Source of the DNA: Actinomycetes bacterium
GTDB lineage: Bacteria; Actinomycetota; Acidimicrobiia; Acidimicrobiales; Palsa-688
Assembly (NCBI GenBank): GCA_021846485.1
Contig: JAJZWW010000205.1
Location: forward strand, 1 to 6,295
DNA: 6,295 nucleotides
Direction of reading: 5' to 3'
Shown here: positions 5,567 to 6,295 of the stretch, in pieces
How the letters are laid out: the number at the start of each line of letters is the position of its first letter
Position numbering within the stretch: position 1 is the first letter of the stretch
Translations under genes and position numbers: made by a program
The notes under the pieces: model-generated
What the model was told of the DNA's origin: nothing
The model's database searches: none
What the model saw: the letters and a program-made list of their open reading frames with translations, nothing else

Positions 5567-5702
5567 TACCGTACAGTACGACCCTCTAGACTCATCCGAC
5601 TTGCCCCTCCCGCTGGCCGCACGAGTGCTTTTGTCACCAAAGTGATCAAAAGGTCCAGTGCGAAGATCAGGGACTTCGCTGCAGGACCATTACAGTACGG
5701 TA
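5567..5702. other. Candidate structured element: closing stem with two inner stem-loops
   Basis: TACCGTAC (5567-5574) pairs perfectly with GTACGGTA (5695-5702). After one A/A mismatch GTA (5576-5578) pairs with TAC (5691-5693 with a slip-free 5691-5693 register), so a 12-position closing stem brackets 112 nt. Inside, hairpin A is CTTTTG-TCAC / loop CAAA / GTGA-(T bulge)-CAAAAG (5628-5652). Hairpin B is GTCC...GCGAAG / 8-nt loop / CTTCGC...GGAC (5653-5687). The two abut and end next to the 3' strand of the closing stem, as in a folded multi-branch RNA. It could equally be a small MITE-like element with terminal inverted repeats, since ACCCC occurs just outside both ends (5561-5565 and 5705-5709). 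The strand is undecided and there is no known family. Confidence 0.35.
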
Positions 5703-6045
5703 CAACCCCCTCATCACTAACTCCTATCGGTAGCCGGTGGCGCCCGCGCTTGCGGACCGCCCCCGGACAGATCCCATCGTGCGGGACCTCCGCAATCGGC
5801 TTCTCCCTTTCATCCTGCCGGAGACGCGCGCGTTCGGGTGGGGATGCACGAGCCGGGCAGCGGGCAACCAATGCCCCCCGATCCGCCTGAACCGTTCTCT
5901 AGCAATCCCCGCCACTCGGTCCTCCGTTACTCGACTCAATGTGGCTCGTACTTGTTCACCGGGGTTCGAAGCCCGTCGTGTGGGCGGGTTGGCGCACCGC
6001 TTGGGGGAGTCCACCACTGTACCTTCGCTCGTCCGGGGTGGAAGA

Positions 6046-6061
6046 CATGATCTCATGATCT
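6046..6061 (+). repeat. Tandem 8-bp duplication CATGATCT x2
   Basis: CATGATCT occurs twice with no bases between (6046-6053 and 6054-6061), about 20 nt before the transposase-like fragment. Eight base pairs is the target-duplication length of IS66-family elements, so this could be an excision scar. Replication slippage is an equally simple explanation. Confidence 0.5.
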
Positions 6062-6080
6062 GGGCGGAGCCGAGTGATCG

Positions 6081-6212
6081 GTGTCTACCGTGGCGCGTGG
6101 TGGGGCCGACAACTTCGAGGCGAGGGTCGCCGAGTTGGGGGCCGTTGTGGCGCGCCAGCAGGAGAGGCCGAAGGCCTTGCGGGCGGAGATCGCCCGCAAG
6201 GACGGGCGTTGA
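6081..6212 (+). pseudogene. Fragment resembling the N-terminal coiled coil of IS66-type transposase
   Basis: From GTG 6081, after an in-frame TGA, 43 codons read VSTVARGGADN, then FEARVAELGAVVARQQER, then PKALRAEIARKDGR and stop. The repeated A-x-L/V-x-x-x-V-A-x-x-x-x heptads and the VAELxAVVARQQERIxAL pattern match the leucine-zipper segment at the start of IS66-family transposases (TnpC). In that family it would normally continue into a conserved LGxNSxNSSxPPSSD block, which is absent here. Pro30 interrupts the coil where Ile or similar is expected. The upstream RBS is poor. I read it as a decayed or internally stopped fragment; the rest of the gene, if any, lies beyond the right edge or is gone. 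It could instead be a short unrelated coiled-coil protein. Confidence 0.4.
6175..6201. repeat. Perfect 11-bp inverted repeat with 5-nt loop
   Basis: CCTTGCGGGCG (6175-6185), loop GAGAT (6186-6190), CGCCCGCAAGG (6191-6201): a perfect, very stable stem-loop, the strongest hairpin in the window. It lies within the last codons of the transposase-like fragment. No T-tract follows on the plus strand (ACGGGCGTTG), so it would be a tail-less terminator or a binding site at most. Confidence 0.6.
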
Positions 6213-6295
6213 TCTGAAGCTCCTATGTCAATAGGCAGTTCTGCAGCGAACGTCAGCTGGCTGAGCCGACCTCGGCCCAGGCCGTGAGCCAGCTG
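6213..6295. other. Right edge: two inverted repeats, no gene seen
   Basis: CCTAT-GTCA-ATAGG (6222-6235) is a 5-bp hairpin. CAGCTGGCT (6254-6262) and AGCCAGCTG (6287-6295) form a perfect 9-bp inverted repeat with a 24-nt loop, and the second arm is cut by the window end, so the repeat may be longer. Position next to a transposase-like fragment suggests mobile-element debris. I could not match either repeat to a known element end. Confidence 0.4.

Larger units (their letters stand above)
5511..5708 (+). repeat. Three copies of a GTAC-centred palindromic repeat
   Basis: Three related sites: CGTAGAGTACGATC (5511-5524), TTACCGTACAGTACGACCC (5566-5584) and TTACAGTACGGTACAACCC (5690-5708). Copies 2 and 3 are 19-nt direct repeats with three differences (TTACmGTACrGTACrACCC). 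Each contains an odd palindrome: CGTAC-A-GTACG in copy 2, GTAC-G-GTAC in copy 3 and a one-mismatch version in copy 1. Such short dyads look like binding sites for a dimeric DNA-binding protein such as a repressor or a transposase/integrase. I cannot name the protein. Confidence 0.55.
5481..6080. other. Gene-poor, lower-GC region with repeats and stem-loops
   Basis: I see no supportable gene in these 600 nt. Short open frames exist on both strands, but they lack ribosome-binding sites, actinobacterial codon bias and any recognisable protein motif. Base composition changes right after the reductase stop: in two 60-nt samples (5501-5560 and 5621-5680) I count 31 and 29 G/C bases, about half, against clearly higher values in the genes. 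Composition rises again after about 5740. Recognisable content is the GTAC repeats and stem-loops described separately, a GAGAG-AAA-CTCTC hairpin (5539-5551), TGCGG/CCGCA (5780-5784/5790-5794) and TCCACC/GGTGGA (6010-6015/6037-6042). The likely nature is horizontally acquired or decayed DNA; a structured non-coding RNA is possible in the left part. Confidence 0.5.

Noticed and set aside
5628..5652. Rho-independent terminator for the aldo/keto reductase gene
   Set aside because: CTTTTG-TCAC...GTGA-T-CAAAAG is a fair hairpin, but it lies about 150 nt past the stop and no T-tract follows on either strand.
5567..5702. Retron msr-msd RNA
   Set aside because: The closing inverted repeat and inner hairpins recall retron RNAs, but no reverse transcriptase gene is visible in the window and there is no clear branching-guanosine motif.
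5945..5985. tRNA-like GGTTCGAAGCCC
   Set aside because: Looks like a T-loop (TTCGAAG) but only three stem pairs form, and no acceptor, D or anticodon arms fit around it.
5724..6056. 110-codon minus-strand open frame in the gene-poor region
   Set aside because: No ribosome-binding site, strongly Arg/Ser-rich and no recognisable motif; probably chance.
5737..6234. 165-codon plus-strand open frame in the gene-poor region
   Set aside because: Low-complexity Arg/Gly/Pro composition, no RBS, and it overlaps the better-supported transposase-like frame in a different frame.
1..6295. CRISPR array
   Set aside because: No regularly spaced repeats of the needed length; the only direct repeats are the three unevenly spaced GTAC sites and one 8-bp tandem pair.

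Overview
The window reads as a piece of chromosome from a very GC-rich bacterium, most likely an actinobacterium. The signs are strong G/C third-position bias in all intact genes, GTG starts, TAnnnT -10 boxes placed 6 nt before start codons (the leaderless arrangement common in Actinobacteria), and a GAAC-N4-GTTC LexA-type box. I cannot place it more precisely; a hopanoid-associated glycosyltransferase fits several soil and aquatic actinobacterial lineages.

Layout, left to right. A minus-strand membrane-protein gene runs off the left edge (1-494) and is divergent from a conserved hypothetical gene (659-1195, +). Next comes a 150-bp minus-strand remnant that looks like the C-terminal end of a major-facilitator transporter (1242-1391). 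The apparent leaderless promoter of a patatin-like phospholipase gene (1401-2279, +) lies at the edge of this remnant. The phospholipase gene converges, with a 22-nt gap, on an AlkB-family 2-oxoglutarate/Fe(II) DNA-repair dioxygenase gene (2302-2943, -). Upstream of alkB, overlapping its presumed promoter, is a near-perfect LexA/SOS box. Next is a hopanoid-associated family 2 glycosyltransferase gene, hpnB (3081-4238, -). It is divergent across a 207-bp spacer from an aldo/keto reductase gene (4446-5480, +).

Right of 5480 no intact gene is visible, and base composition drops to about 50% G+C in two 60-nt samples counted by eye. This stretch holds three GTAC-rich palindromic repeats, two back-to-back stem-loops enclosed by a 12-position inverted repeat (5567-5702), a tandem 8-bp duplication, a 43-codon coiled-coil reading frame resembling the N-terminus of IS66-type transposases, and further inverted repeats up to the right edge. 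I read it as accessory or decayed mobile DNA, with one candidate structured RNA/DNA element.

The genes do not form one pathway. Each looks like a single-gene transcription unit: DNA alkylation repair (alkB, probably SOS-controlled), membrane lipid chemistry (hpnB, and perhaps the patatin-like hydrolase), and NAD(P)H-dependent carbonyl reduction (aldo/keto reductase). The points most worth a second look are the LexA box at alkB, the transporter remnant under the phospholipase promoter, and the structured repeat element at 5511-5708.
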